Origin: Candidatus Gottesmanbacteria bacterium
GTDB lineage: Bacteria > Patescibacteriota > Microgenomatia > 2-02-FULL-39-11
Assembly: GCA_016218275.1 (NCBI GenBank)
Contig: JACREK010000009.1
Span: 1-9,330, forward strand
Reading direction: 5' to 3'
DNA length: 9,330 bases
The notes beneath the pieces were generated by a model. That model saw only the letters and a list, made by a program, of their open reading frames with translations, was not told where the DNA came from and searched no databases. Made by a program: the position numbers and the translations under genes. Below, piece by piece: positions 1 through 5,656 of this stretch (its first letter is position 1; each line of letters opens with the position of its first letter).

Positions 1-1
1 G

Positions 2-112
2 ACAAAATATGATGAAAAAGATAACAATACAATCACCCCCGTTCTGGCTTTTGGCTCAACTTTAAGCGTAACAGATGGGGGTATTTTTTTGTCTACAGGG
101 CTAATTGAGTAG
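2..112 (+). CDS. possible C-terminal end of an upstream gene (partial)
   Basis: The second frame is open from the window edge to a TAG at 110-112. It encodes 36 residues that end in a hydrophobic, glycine-rich tail (VTDGGIFLSTGLIE). I do not recognise the protein. An open run this short can occur by chance, and the same bases can fold into a terminator-like hairpin (35-90), which would be unusual inside a gene. If real, it is the last gene before the cobalamin module and lies 39 bases before the -35 box of the next promoter. Confidence is low. Confidence 0.3.
   Translation, partial: TKYDEKDNNTITPVLAFGSTLSVTDGGIFLSTGLIE
35..90 (+). terminator. possible intrinsic terminator with a long loop
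   Basis: ACCCCC (35-40) can pair with GGGGGT (77-82), and CTG (44-46) with CAG (72-74). A run of seven T follows at 84-90. The loop is long, about 25 bases. This would end an upstream transcript before the riboswitch promoter. It conflicts with the open frame that runs through to 112, so only one of the two readings is likely to be right. Confidence 0.3.
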
Positions 113-151
113 TTTGAAGCAAAAGTGGGGTAATGTCAGGCAATTTAGTCA

Positions 152-180
152 TTGATTGCTTAAAAAAATTTTGATATAGT
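152..180 (+). promoter_or_regulatory. promoter of the cobalamin operon (extended -10)
   Basis: TTGATT (152-157), a 17-base spacer, then TATAGT (175-180) preceded by TG at 172-173. This makes an extended -10 (TGATATAGT). Transcription should start near 187, just before the cobalamin riboswitch. The tRNA promoter further along has the same TGATATA core, which supports this as a real promoter style in the genome. Confidence 0.65.
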
Positions 181-186
181 CCAATT

Positions 187-341
187 CAATTAAATTTTTG
201 TACAGGCAAGTGTTGTGAAAATCAACCACAGTGCCGCTACTGTAAAGTCAGAAAACTGTACACCCGCCATTTATTTGGCGGATCATATCCCGAGCTAGGA
301 GCATTTTTTTGCGCACCTCTCGGATATCGAGAGGTTTTTTT
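187..341 (+). promoter_or_regulatory. cobalamin riboswitch 1
   Basis: The core matches the cobalamin riboswitch consensus. There is a GTGAAAATC loop region (about 217-225), the TGCCGCTACTGTAA segment (about 232-245) and a B12-box-like AGTCAGA (246-252). GTACAG (200-205) pairs with CTGTAC (256-261) and encloses this core. CCGCC/GGCGG (264-268/277-281) forms a side hairpin. Downstream, CCGAG (290-294) can pair with CTCGG (319-323) of the expression-platform hairpin, as an antiterminator. Riboswitch 2 has different bases but the same pairings. Ligand binding is expected to reduce expression of the genes that follow, as is usual for this family. It looks compact, without the long peripheral arms of the best-known members. 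Confidence 0.88.
315..341 (+). terminator. riboswitch 1 expression hairpin: terminator and SD mask
   Basis: ACCTCTCG (315-322) pairs with CGAGAGGT (328-335) around a five-base loop, and a T7 tract ends at 341, as in an intrinsic terminator. The 3' arm also contains GAGAGG, a good SD sequence seven bases before the ATG at 342. The hairpin could therefore stop transcription, hide a ribosome site, or both. Confidence 0.75.
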
Positions 342-377
342 ATGGTTTGCTTTTCTCACCACAAAGTGGTTCGGTAA
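342..377 (+). CDS. possible 11-residue leader peptide
   Basis: An ATG lies seven bases after GAGAGG in the riboswitch hairpin. It opens a reading frame of 11 codons (MVCFSHHKVVR) ending in TAA at 375-377. The SD-to-ATG geometry is the same as that used by riboswitch 2 to start its large gene. The frame spans most of an inverted repeat at 342-386, so a translating ribosome would melt that hairpin before reaching the next gene at 407. It could instead be the relic of an original start site. Nothing in the peptide itself proves translation. Confidence 0.3.
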   Translation: MVCFSHHKVVR

Positions 378-386
378 GCAAACCAT
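342..386 (+). repeat. inverted repeat between riboswitch 1 and the first gene
   Basis: ATGGTTTGCTT (342-352) and AAGCAAACCAT (376-386) are perfect reverse complements of 11 bases. Inside them ACCAC and GTGGT pair around AAA. The RNA would form a long hairpin in the leader, 20 bases before the ATG at 407. There is no T tract directly after it, so it does not look like an ordinary terminator. Confidence 0.7.
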
Positions 387-406
387 GAGTAGTCGTATTT
401 TTGAGT

Positions 407-997
407 ATGAGCAAAATTTTTAAATCACCGTTAATTATTGCCGCAAGTCTTTGTTTTGCGATCGCGATTGCTATTCCTTTTGCTGTTCGTGATGTGGAGA
501 AGTCAGAAGTCAAAGCAATTAAGAATAAAGTAATTCCAACGATAACGCTTGCTCCATCCCCAACTCAAGCAGAAGAAAAGGTTCAAGGACAAGTCTATAA
601 TGCGCCAACTACAGCTCCAACAGCAATGCCAAAAGTAGCTAATGCTCAATCAAATACTGTTTCACCAACCGTTCAACCGACGTCCCAACCAGCAATTCAA
701 ACTTTTCAAGTCAGTCTTTTAATTAATGGTTCAGCTGTTGGTACGGTTACCTTGGATCAGGGAGCCAATCAATGTGATGTTTTAACCAAAGCAAAAGACC
801 AAGGTAAAATTTCAAGTTTGCTCATGAAATATGATAGTAGCCTGGGTACCAATGGCGTCTATCAGATTAACGGACAAGGTAAAGAAAATAGTGTCTGGTG
901 GGTTTACAAGGTTAACGGACAGTCACCGGGACAAGGTTGTAGTTTGGTCAAAGCCAATAACGGTGACAAGATTGAATGGAGTTATCAAGGATCATGA
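407..997 (+). CDS. membrane-anchored DUF4430 protein (transcobalamin beta-domain-like)
   Basis: A 196-residue extracytoplasmic protein. Residues 6-24 are a hydrophobic export/anchor segment with no clear cleavage or lipobox motif. A Pro/Thr/Gln-rich linker follows (about 45-98), then a DUF4430-type domain (about 100-196) with the typical VYQINGQG and WWVYKVNG signatures. DUF4430 corresponds to the C-terminal beta domain of transcobalamin and intrinsic factor, which closes over bound cobalamin. Cys123 and Cys178 could form a disulfide outside the cell. I chose ATG 407 because it directly precedes MSKIFK; a TTG at 401 is less likely. No strong SD is visible. It sits downstream of a cobalamin riboswitch and overlaps the next gene by four bases (ATGA). 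The cobalamin-binding role is inferred from fold and context. Confidence 0.82.
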   Translation: MSKIFKSPLIIAASLCFAIAIAIPFAVRDVEKSEVKAIKNKVIPTITLAPSPTQAEEKVQGQVYNAPTTAPTAMPKVANAQSNTVSPTVQPTSQPAIQTFQVSLLINGSAVGTVTLDQGANQCDVLTKAKDQGKISSLLMKYDSSLGTNGVYQINGQGKENSVWWVYKVNGQSPGQGCSLVKANNGDKIEWSYQGS

Positions 998-2307
998 GAA
1001 AAATTTGGTTATTAATCATTACTTTAGGTTTATTAATTTTTATATCAGTAATGCCAACGGCACATGCTGATACAGCAACTGATAACGCATTGAATTTTTT
1101 GCGTGCTAAACAGGATGCACAAGGAAGAATTAATACCGGTTTTTCCGCTCCATCCCAATGGTCGGCAATTGCATTTGCGGTCAATAATATGGATGTCGCA
1201 ACAATAAAACCTGCGGATAAGTCACTTTTGGATTTCTTGCTTTCTGATGTCCCGACCAATAATGCGGCAACTGATTGGGAGAATCGAATATTGGCAATTG
1301 TAGCGATTGGGCAAGATCCCACCAATTTTGGTGGTAAAAATTACGTCGTCAATTTGGAAACATTTTATAATAATGGGCAGATAGGGGATACGTGTTCTTT
1401 GAATGATGATATGTTTGGCTTGATGGCTTTGATTGCTTCAGGTAATATCTCTACCACTAAAATTAAGCAGGATACGCTCAACTTTTTGATTAGCAAGCAG
1501 GATGCTACAGGGGGATTTGGTTTTTCAGCTTCAGGATGTGCTTGGTATGCCACCTCATCTGATATGACGGGGGCTGCGATTCAAGCAATGGTTTTAGCCA
1601 AGAATAATGGTTTAACGAATATAGATTTGGATAGTGCTATAGATAAGGCCAAAAGTTATTTGATTAAAAATCAATACGCAGATGGTGGTTTTGGTTATGG
1701 TTCTTCAGATCCAGACTCGACCAGTTGGGTTATGCAAGCATTTAATGTTTTGGGCATGAAGGACTCAAGTCAAGCAGTTTCAGCTCGTACTTATCTTCTT
1801 TTGCAACAGTCTACGACCGATGGTGGAATTATGGCTTTTGATTACGGAACAAGCAAATTTGTTTCAAATGCGACCACAACATCTCAAGCTGTCATTGCTC
1901 TGTCCGGTAAAAGTTGGGTGACAAAAATTTTTGATCCTTCCCAAGTTGTGACAATTACGCCTACTCCGACAACAACAGTAACGCCAGCTCTAACCGTGAC
2001 ACCGACTCCAACTCCCAACCCGAGTTCGTCCAATAATTTGTCAACTCCGACGCCAACCGTGACACCAAAGCCAACAATTCTCCCCACAAATGTGCCATCA
2101 ACCTTAAGTTATGAAACTAATCCTACTACAACCGAACAGCCAACACTAACAGCTGAAGTTTTAGGAACTCAAGATAAAGCACCAGAGCAAAAGATTGAGT
2201 ATAAAGGTTACAATAAATTCTTAATTGCTGGTAGTTTTGCAGGTCTTGGAGTGCTTTTGATCTTTATTTATATAGTCAAACCGTTTATAATAAGAAAACT
2301 TAAATAG
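994..2307 (+). CDS. surface-anchored alpha/alpha-barrel protein (transcobalamin alpha-domain-like)
   Basis: A 437-residue secreted, anchored protein. Residues 1-25 are a signal peptide ending in AHA. Residues about 27-305 are alpha-helical repeats of the terpenoid cyclase/prenyltransferase (alpha/alpha toroid) type, with recurring QDATGGFGF, QYADGGFGYG and TTDGGIMAFDY motifs. A Pro/Thr-rich stalk follows (about 322-390), then a C-terminal membrane helix (about 409-428) and basic tail. The same barrel forms the cobalamin-binding alpha domain of intrinsic factor and transcobalamin. Cys134 and Cys182 may pair. The start at 994 overlaps the previous TGA (ATGA), implying coupled translation; an in-frame ATG at 976 would spoil the signal peptide. 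An enzymatic terpene or prenyl role is unlikely given export and riboswitch context. Cobalamin binding is inferred. Confidence 0.8.
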   Translation: MRKIWLLIITLGLLIFISVMPTAHADTATDNALNFLRAKQDAQGRINTGFSAPSQWSAIAFAVNNMDVATIKPADKSLLDFLLSDVPTNNAATDWENRILAIVAIGQDPTNFGGKNYVVNLETFYNNGQIGDTCSLNDDMFGLMALIASGNISTTKIKQDTLNFLISKQDATGGFGFSASGCAWYATSSDMTGAAIQAMVLAKNNGLTNIDLDSAIDKAKSYLIKNQYADGGFGYGSSDPDSTSWVMQAFNVLGMKDSSQAVSARTYLLLQQSTTDGGIMAFDYGTSKFVSNATTTSQAVIALSGKSWVTKIFDPSQVVTITPTPTTTVTPALTVTPTPTPNPSSSNNLSTPTPTVTPKPTILPTNVPSTLSYETNPTTTEQPTLTAEVLGTQDKAPEQKIEYKGYNKFLIAGSFAGLGVLLIFIYIVKPFIIRKLK

Positions 2308-2313
2308 TTAAAT

Positions 2314-2412
2314 TGTCATTCCGAGCGGAATGAAATGAAGTCGAGGAATCTCATACCATTGAGTTATTCTTTTGAGAGATCTCTCGACTCCCTTTGGTCG
2401 CTCGAGATGACA
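2314..2412 (+). repeat. 99-base palindromic intergenic repeat (MITE- or REP-like)
   Basis: The ends TGTCATTCCGAGC (2314-2326) and GCTCGAGATGACA (2400-2412) are near-perfect reverse complements. GTCGAG occurs in the left arm and its complement CTCGAC in the right. A 12-base palindrome GAGAGATCTCTC lies at 2374-2385. The whole unit can fold into one long imperfect hairpin. Similar GTCATTC...GAATGAC units are, from memory, common dispersed repeats in many bacterial genomes. It fills the gap between two genes of the cobalamin module and ends seven bases before the next ATG. Confidence 0.75.
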
Positions 2413-2419
2413 GAATATT

Positions 2420-2917
2420 ATGTTTGAAATTTTTATGATCATCAGTGGAGTAGTAGCTAGATTGCTCCCGCATTTGCCCAACTTTACACCAATTGCGGCA
2501 ACCGCGCTTTTTGGTGGAGTTTACATGAAGAAAAGATACGCTATTATTATTCCTTTGGTGGCGATGTTTGTTTCAGATATATTTATTGGTTTTCATGCCA
2601 TGATGCCTTATGTTTATGGTTCATTTATTTTAACGGGTTTGATTGGGATGTATCTTCATACTCATAAAAATGTACAAAATGTGGCTGCTGCTGCATTGAT
2701 TTCGTCAATTCTTTTTTTCCTGATCACCAATTTTGGGGTGTGGGCAGGGGGTATGTATGCCCGCAATCTTTCAGGGCTTTTGGAAAGCTATGTGATGGCC
2801 ATTCCCTTTTTTCGCAATACTTTATTGGGTGATCTTTTCTACACCGGAGCCTTCTTTGGAGCATATGAGTTAGTCAAGATGATTGTTTACAATCTAAGAG
2901 TTAAAACAACCGTTTGA
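2420..2917 (+). CDS. DUF6580-like membrane protein, candidate cobalamin transporter S component
   Basis: A 165-residue integral membrane protein with about five hydrophobic spans and short loops. The signatures PNFTPIAATALFGG near the N-terminus and ITNFGVWAGGMYARNLSG in the C-terminal half match the DUF6580 family as I remember it. The size and layout fit the substrate-binding (S) subunit of an ECF-type vitamin transporter. Its place between the putative capture proteins and the cobalamin adenosyltransferase suggests it carries cobalamin or a precursor across the membrane. No ECF ATPase or T subunit is in the window, so these would have to be encoded elsewhere and shared. No clear SD is seen. 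The next gene starts three bases after its stop. Family call fairly sure; substrate inferred. Confidence 0.7.
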   Translation: MFEIFMIISGVVARLLPHLPNFTPIAATALFGGVYMKKRYAIIIPLVAMFVSDIFIGFHAMMPYVYGSFILTGLIGMYLHTHKNVQNVAAAALISSILFFLITNFGVWAGGMYARNLSGLLESYVMAIPFFRNTLLGDLFYTGAFFGAYELVKMIVYNLRVKTTV

Positions 2918-2920
2918 TTT

Positions 2921-3469
2921 ATGCCAATTTATACCCGTACCGGAGATAAAGGTAAAACCTCACTTTTTGATGGGACCCGCGTTCTCAAATCCCATCCCCG
3001 CGTTAATTCTTATGGCACCATCGATGAACTCAATAGCATGATTGGCGTGGCTATGGCGCATATGGCAAAGGGTAAGGGGCAAATAGTTACTCTGCGAAAA
3101 GAATTAGAAAATATCCAACATGATTTACTCGAGGTTGGTTCGGCTTTGGCGACACCTCATCCTTTGCCCGTGGTTGGGTTAGCCCAGCGCGCAAAGGATT
3201 TTGAGCAATTGATTGATGAGATGACTGCTAAATTGCCAGAACTTAAAAAGTTTATTTTGCCAGGCGGAAGACAAGCCGGCTCATTTTTGCATGTTGCTCG
3301 GACAATTGTCAGAAGAGCAGAAAGGGAACTAGTTGAGTTGATGCAAAAAGAAGAGGTCGATCAGACAATTGTTATCTATCTTAATCGGCTTTCCGATTTG
3401 TTGTTTACGATGAGCCGTTTTGTAAATCATTTAGAAAAAGAAAAAGAGATCATTTGGATTAAAAAATAG
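2921..3469 (+). CDS. pduO: cob(I)alamin adenosyltransferase, PduO type
   Basis: A 182-residue cytoplasmic enzyme that transfers the adenosyl group of ATP to cob(I)alamin, giving adenosylcobalamin. The N-terminal ATP-binding motif (YTRTGDKGKTSLFDGTRV, residues 4-21), the following GTIDELNS, the FILPGG segment, the RTIVRRAERE helix with its conserved Arg/Glu residues, and the YLNRLSDLLF motif near the C-terminus are all present and in order. Length is normal for the family. It follows the membrane protein by three bases, so the two are probably co-transcribed. Its product cofactor could serve a class II ribonucleotide reductase elsewhere in the genome (inference). The second riboswitch starts one base after its TAG stop. 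Confidence 0.95.
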   Translation: MPIYTRTGDKGKTSLFDGTRVLKSHPRVNSYGTIDELNSMIGVAMAHMAKGKGQIVTLRKELENIQHDLLEVGSALATPHPLPVVGLAQRAKDFEQLIDEMTAKLPELKKFILPGGRQAGSFLHVARTIVRRAERELVELMQKEEVDQTIVIYLNRLSDLLFTMSRFVNHLEKEKEIIWIKK

Positions 3470-3630
3470 TTGTTGGGTGAAGCTCGTGTAAGTCGAGCAC
3501 TATGCCGTAACTGTGATGTTGCCTTTGGTGACAAGTCAGATCCCCAATCCCGATTAAATCGGGAAAAAAGTCTTCCGAGCTAGAAGCTGCTTTTTTTGTG
3601 GCGAACTCCTCGGATGCGAGGAGTTTTTTT
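3470..3630 (+). promoter_or_regulatory. cobalamin riboswitch 2
   Basis: The core has GGTGAAGCTCG (about 3476-3486) with its pairing partner CGAGC, then TGCCGTAACTGTGA (about 3503-3516) and the B12-box-like AAGTCAGAT (about 3533-3541). TTGGG (3473-3477) pairs with CCCAA (3543-3547), in the position of GTACAG/CTGTAC in riboswitch 1. CCCGAT/ATCGGG (3549-3554/3558-3563) replaces the CCGCC/GGCGG side hairpin. TCCGAG (3574-3579) can pair with CTCGGA (3609-3614) as an antiterminator. Different bases with the same pairings argue for a conserved fold. I see no convincing promoter just upstream in the end of the adenosyltransferase gene, so it may be reached by read-through from the cobalamin operon. 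Confidence 0.85.
3604..3630 (+). terminator. riboswitch 2 expression hairpin: terminator and SD mask
   Basis: AACTCCTCG (3604-3612) pairs with CGAGGAGTT (3617-3625) around GATG, and T's run to 3630. The 3' arm holds GAGGAG (3618-3623), a strong SD seven bases before the ATG at 3631. Folding would both look like an intrinsic terminator and hide the ribosome site. The competing CCGAG:CTCGG pairing would release it. Confidence 0.78.
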
Positions 3631-4944
3631 ATGGAGAGAAATAGATTTTATCCTGACGCAACCTTTGTACCATTGAGACCTGATCCCTTAACTCCTTATT
3701 CTCTAGGAGAGCCACAACGACCGCCAGAAAGGCTTGGAACAGCAGCCTGGATTAAGTATTTTGATCGTCATTGGCAGCAAGAAGGGTTGACTCAAAGTTG
3801 GTACGCGTTAAAAACGCAAAGTTCCAAAAGAGTTGGCTTTATTTTAAGCCAGCAAATGGAGTTATTGAAAGATCCTGCGGATAAAGCTGCTCTGTTAGAT
3901 TGGACGCAGAAAACTAAACGGGATCTGGAAGGCTTTAAATTAGAATTTTTGTCAAATGAGGTTGTTTATCCACGGAAATATTTTAGAGATCCCAATGACA
4001 GGACTAGATTAGTTGACCCTTTTTATGGTTCAAAAGATATTGAGGAATTGGTTTCTGAAGAGGAGCGTAAAGGATCTGTTAAGCGATCAGTTAGTCGTGC
4101 TAAGAAATTTCTACTTTCCGCTCCGGATCGTTCAATGGCCGTTATTACCAGTCCCTTAGGCCCAACTGGTTTTAAAACTGATGATGGATTGGCGATAGAT
4201 TACCCTGATTCCTATTTTTTTATTATGCAAGGGGAAGGGCAGGAAGTGATGAATTATACGCTTAAAACTAATTTTAAATTGCCACAGTGTCGAGAAGCAA
4301 TTGAAAAATTGACTGGACAAAAACTTACTTTTAATTCTAGCGTGCAAGATTACGTTGAGGCGATTGCTACCTTTAAACCGGGTGAAAAAAACATTTATAG
4401 CGTGCAGGATATTGTTTCAACTTTGCGTAATGTCCAGCCGCAGCATGCCTTTGTTGACGAGCAAAATTCATTAATCACGACTTGGGATATGGTGGCAAGA
4501 GCGATTGACCAAAAAGAAGAGTTATATAACTTTGAAGAAAAGACGGTGAGAGCCATTGCTGATTTTGTCATTTTTGCCAAAGAGGGTAATCATACAAAAG
4601 AAGAGTTACAAAAAGCCATTGCCGCAACCATTCTTCGTATGTCCGATCTTTTTTTCAGACCAGACGAACAAAAGGTTATGCAGCCAAGCATCTGGTATGA
4701 GCTGTGTAGCAATCCGTTATCTTTTGGTAAGGTGTTGGAAAAAGCTGCGGAGCGACGGGGCTGTTCCGGTGGTGGAGATAGCGTTGCTGTAAGTTCCTTA
4801 GTCACTCGTGCAGGAAGTCTCGGGGAAGACCAATATGGTGCTCGAGCTTTTAACTGCCCAGAATGTGGCAAGATGAATTTAAGACCTCAAGGAGAGCTTT
4901 TAAGTGCTTGTCAGCACTGTGGCAGTAAAGCGGTTGCCTGTTAA
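3631..4944 (+). CDS. uncharacterised zinc-ribbon protein under cobalamin riboswitch control
   Basis: A 437-residue soluble protein that I do not recognise. It has no signal peptide or membrane helix. The N-terminus is rich in proline and aromatic residues. A charged, probably helical stretch follows (about 85-165), then a mixed region containing YPDSYFFIMQGEG and NYTLKTNFKLPQC (about 190-230). Two helical segments cover about 290-350. The protein ends in a zinc ribbon, CPEC at 409-412 and CQHC at 427-430, with a last Cys at 437. The start is ATG 3631, served by GAGGAG inside the riboswitch hairpin. A GTG at 3598 in frame would translate the hairpin and is rejected. Direct control by cobalamin suggests a role in B12 use, in a B12-independent bypass, or in B12-linked regulation; sequence alone does not decide. 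Confidence 0.85.
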   Translation: MERNRFYPDATFVPLRPDPLTPYSLGEPQRPPERLGTAAWIKYFDRHWQQEGLTQSWYALKTQSSKRVGFILSQQMELLKDPADKAALLDWTQKTKRDLEGFKLEFLSNEVVYPRKYFRDPNDRTRLVDPFYGSKDIEELVSEEERKGSVKRSVSRAKKFLLSAPDRSMAVITSPLGPTGFKTDDGLAIDYPDSYFFIMQGEGQEVMNYTLKTNFKLPQCREAIEKLTGQKLTFNSSVQDYVEAIATFKPGEKNIYSVQDIVSTLRNVQPQHAFVDEQNSLITTWDMVARAIDQKEELYNFEEKTVRAIADFVIFAKEGNHTKEELQKAIAATILRMSDLFFRPDEQKVMQPSIWYELCSNPLSFGKVLEKAAERRGCSGGGDSVAVSSLVTRAGSLGEDQYGARAFNCPECGKMNLRPQGELLSACQHCGSKAVAC

Positions 4945-4950
4945 ATGACC

Positions 4951-4974
4951 GCTGTCAAATTTGTGATTGGCAGC
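4951..4974 (+). other. hairpin after the zinc-ribbon gene
   Basis: GCTGTCAA (4951-4958) pairs with TTGGCAGC (4967-4974), eight pairs including one G-T, around an eight-base loop. No T run follows, so it is a weak terminator candidate. Its right arm overlaps the proposed -35 box of the next promoter. Confidence 0.35.
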
Positions 4975-4995
4975 AGCTATATATTGTGATAAATT
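4967..4995 (+). promoter_or_regulatory. promoter for a leaderless small membrane protein gene
   Basis: TTGGCA (4967-4972) is one mismatch from the -35 consensus. After a 17-base spacer comes TAAATT (4990-4995). The expected start of transcription, about seven bases on, falls at the ATG at 5002, so the mRNA would have no leader. There is no SD before this ATG. Confidence 0.45.
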
Positions 4996-5001
4996 ATAGG
5001 T

Positions 5002-5292
5002 ATGAGTAGAGAAAGAGAAAGAAGAGAAACTGGAAACGCGACAGAAGCAGCTGATCGACACCATAGATCTAGGTGGAAAAAAGTTTTTAACCGGATGATA
5101 GTGGGGGGAATTATTGGAGCTTTGGGTATTATTGCTTTACCTGCAATGTTAGCTACCTTGGGGGTTACCGCTGCTATGCTGCCCTTTTCATTGGGAACCG
5201 CGGCGGGAATTGTGAATTGGGGAGCTGGAATTGGAGCGGGAGTTGCAGGTGGTGGAGTGCTTGGTCGTGCGGTTCAGGGAATGCGTAGATAA
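5002..5292 (+). CDS. small glycine-rich membrane protein, unknown function
   Basis: A 96-residue protein I cannot assign. Residues 1-30 are very polar and rich in Arg/Glu (SRERERRETGN), likely cytoplasmic. Residues about 33-58 and 60-88 are hydrophobic, giving two closely spaced membrane spans. The second is full of small residues (GAGIGAGVAGGGVLG), a glycine-zipper pattern that favours tight helix packing or oligomers. The tail is short and basic. It seems to begin a cluster leading to the TraD/HerA-like ATPase: ten bases separate it from the next gene. The start coincides with the predicted transcription start. It may be a small membrane partner of the ATPase, but only position suggests that. 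Confidence 0.6.
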   Translation: MSRERERRETGNATEAADRHHRSRWKKVFNRMIVGGIIGALGIIALPAMLATLGVTAAMLPFSLGTAAGIVNWGAGIGAGVAGGGVLGRAVQGMRR

Positions 5293-5302
5293 TTTACCTC
5301 TT

Positions 5303-5656
5303 ATGCAGCAACAATTCAAAGAAACTTTGGCAGAAATTTTAGAAATTATCAAATACTCCAACAATCGAGAAAAATTTATAAAAGAGTTTGAAGCAATGAA
5401 TCAGCTAGAAGCCGTGACTAATATTGTGGAGAGATTACCTGCGGCAGTACGCGAAAGGATAAAAATGGTCAGTTCTGGCTTTTCAAATCCGGATAGCATC
5501 AGGCAGCGCATTTCACCTGATGAATATAATAGGGAAGTAAACAAAGTTGCTGAGACTGAATTGCATAAATTTATTGAGGTTATTTCGCCGGTTCTTACCT
5601 TAGCGCAAAAACAAAAAGTTGATAAGTTAATACGTCAAAGCCTCACAATTCATTGA
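5303..5656 (+). CDS. small helical cytoplasmic protein, unknown function
   Basis: A 117-residue protein with no signal or membrane span and a predicted all-helical make-up: amphipathic stretches at about 1-55 and 73-113 separated by a loop with SNPDS. Charge is mixed. I do not recognise a family; the C-terminal LTLAQKQKVDKLI stretch resembles helical protein ends in general, not a diagnostic motif. I chose ATG 5303 because it lies just after the previous stop; longer in-frame starts would overlap the small membrane protein gene extensively. No SD is evident. It is probably co-transcribed with its upstream neighbour, and its stop overlaps the -35 box of the next promoter. Confidence 0.6.
   Translation: MQQQFKETLAEILEIIKYSNNREKFIKEFEAMNQLEAVTNIVERLPAAVRERIKMVSSGFSNPDSIRQRISPDEYNREVNKVAETELHKFIEVISPVLTLAQKQKVDKLIRQSLTIH

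Noticed and set aside
401..475. DUF4430 protein as a lipoprotein, from the Cys in its hydrophobic N-terminus, or TTG 401 as its start
   Set aside because: The residues before the Cys (ASLC) do not fit a lipobox, and an ATG is available six bases further on.
976..993. Upstream ATG adding six residues to the alpha/alpha-barrel protein
   Set aside because: ATG 994 gives a clean signal peptide beginning MRK and a standard ATGA overlap with the previous gene.
948..2087. Open frames on the minus strand within the two capture-protein genes
   Set aside because: They are complements of well-supported plus-strand genes; the one at 1884-2087 is simply the reverse of the Pro/Thr-repeat codons.
1950..2100. 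Pro/Thr codon repeats as a DNA tandem repeat or CRISPR-like array
   Set aside because: The ACNCC periodicity is explained by the protein's stalk. There are no regular repeat and spacer units here or elsewhere in the window.
994..2307. Barrel protein as a terpene cyclase or prenyltransferase enzyme
   Set aside because: It is exported, stalked and membrane-anchored, lacks an obvious DXDD-type catalytic motif, and lies in a cobalamin-regulated operon.
3598..3630. In-frame GTG as an earlier start of the zinc-ribbon protein
   Set aside because: It would translate through the riboswitch hairpin and T tract and has no SD. ATG 3631 has GAGGAG seven bases before it.
4765..4944. Zinc-ribbon tail as evidence for a B12-dependent ribonucleotide reductase
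   Set aside because: The cysteine tail is similar in style, but the protein is too short and shows no ribonucleotide reductase barrel motifs.
4945..4989. Small frame of 14 codons after the zinc-ribbon gene
   Set aside because: No SD, overlaps a hairpin and the next promoter, and the peptide has no recognisable feature.
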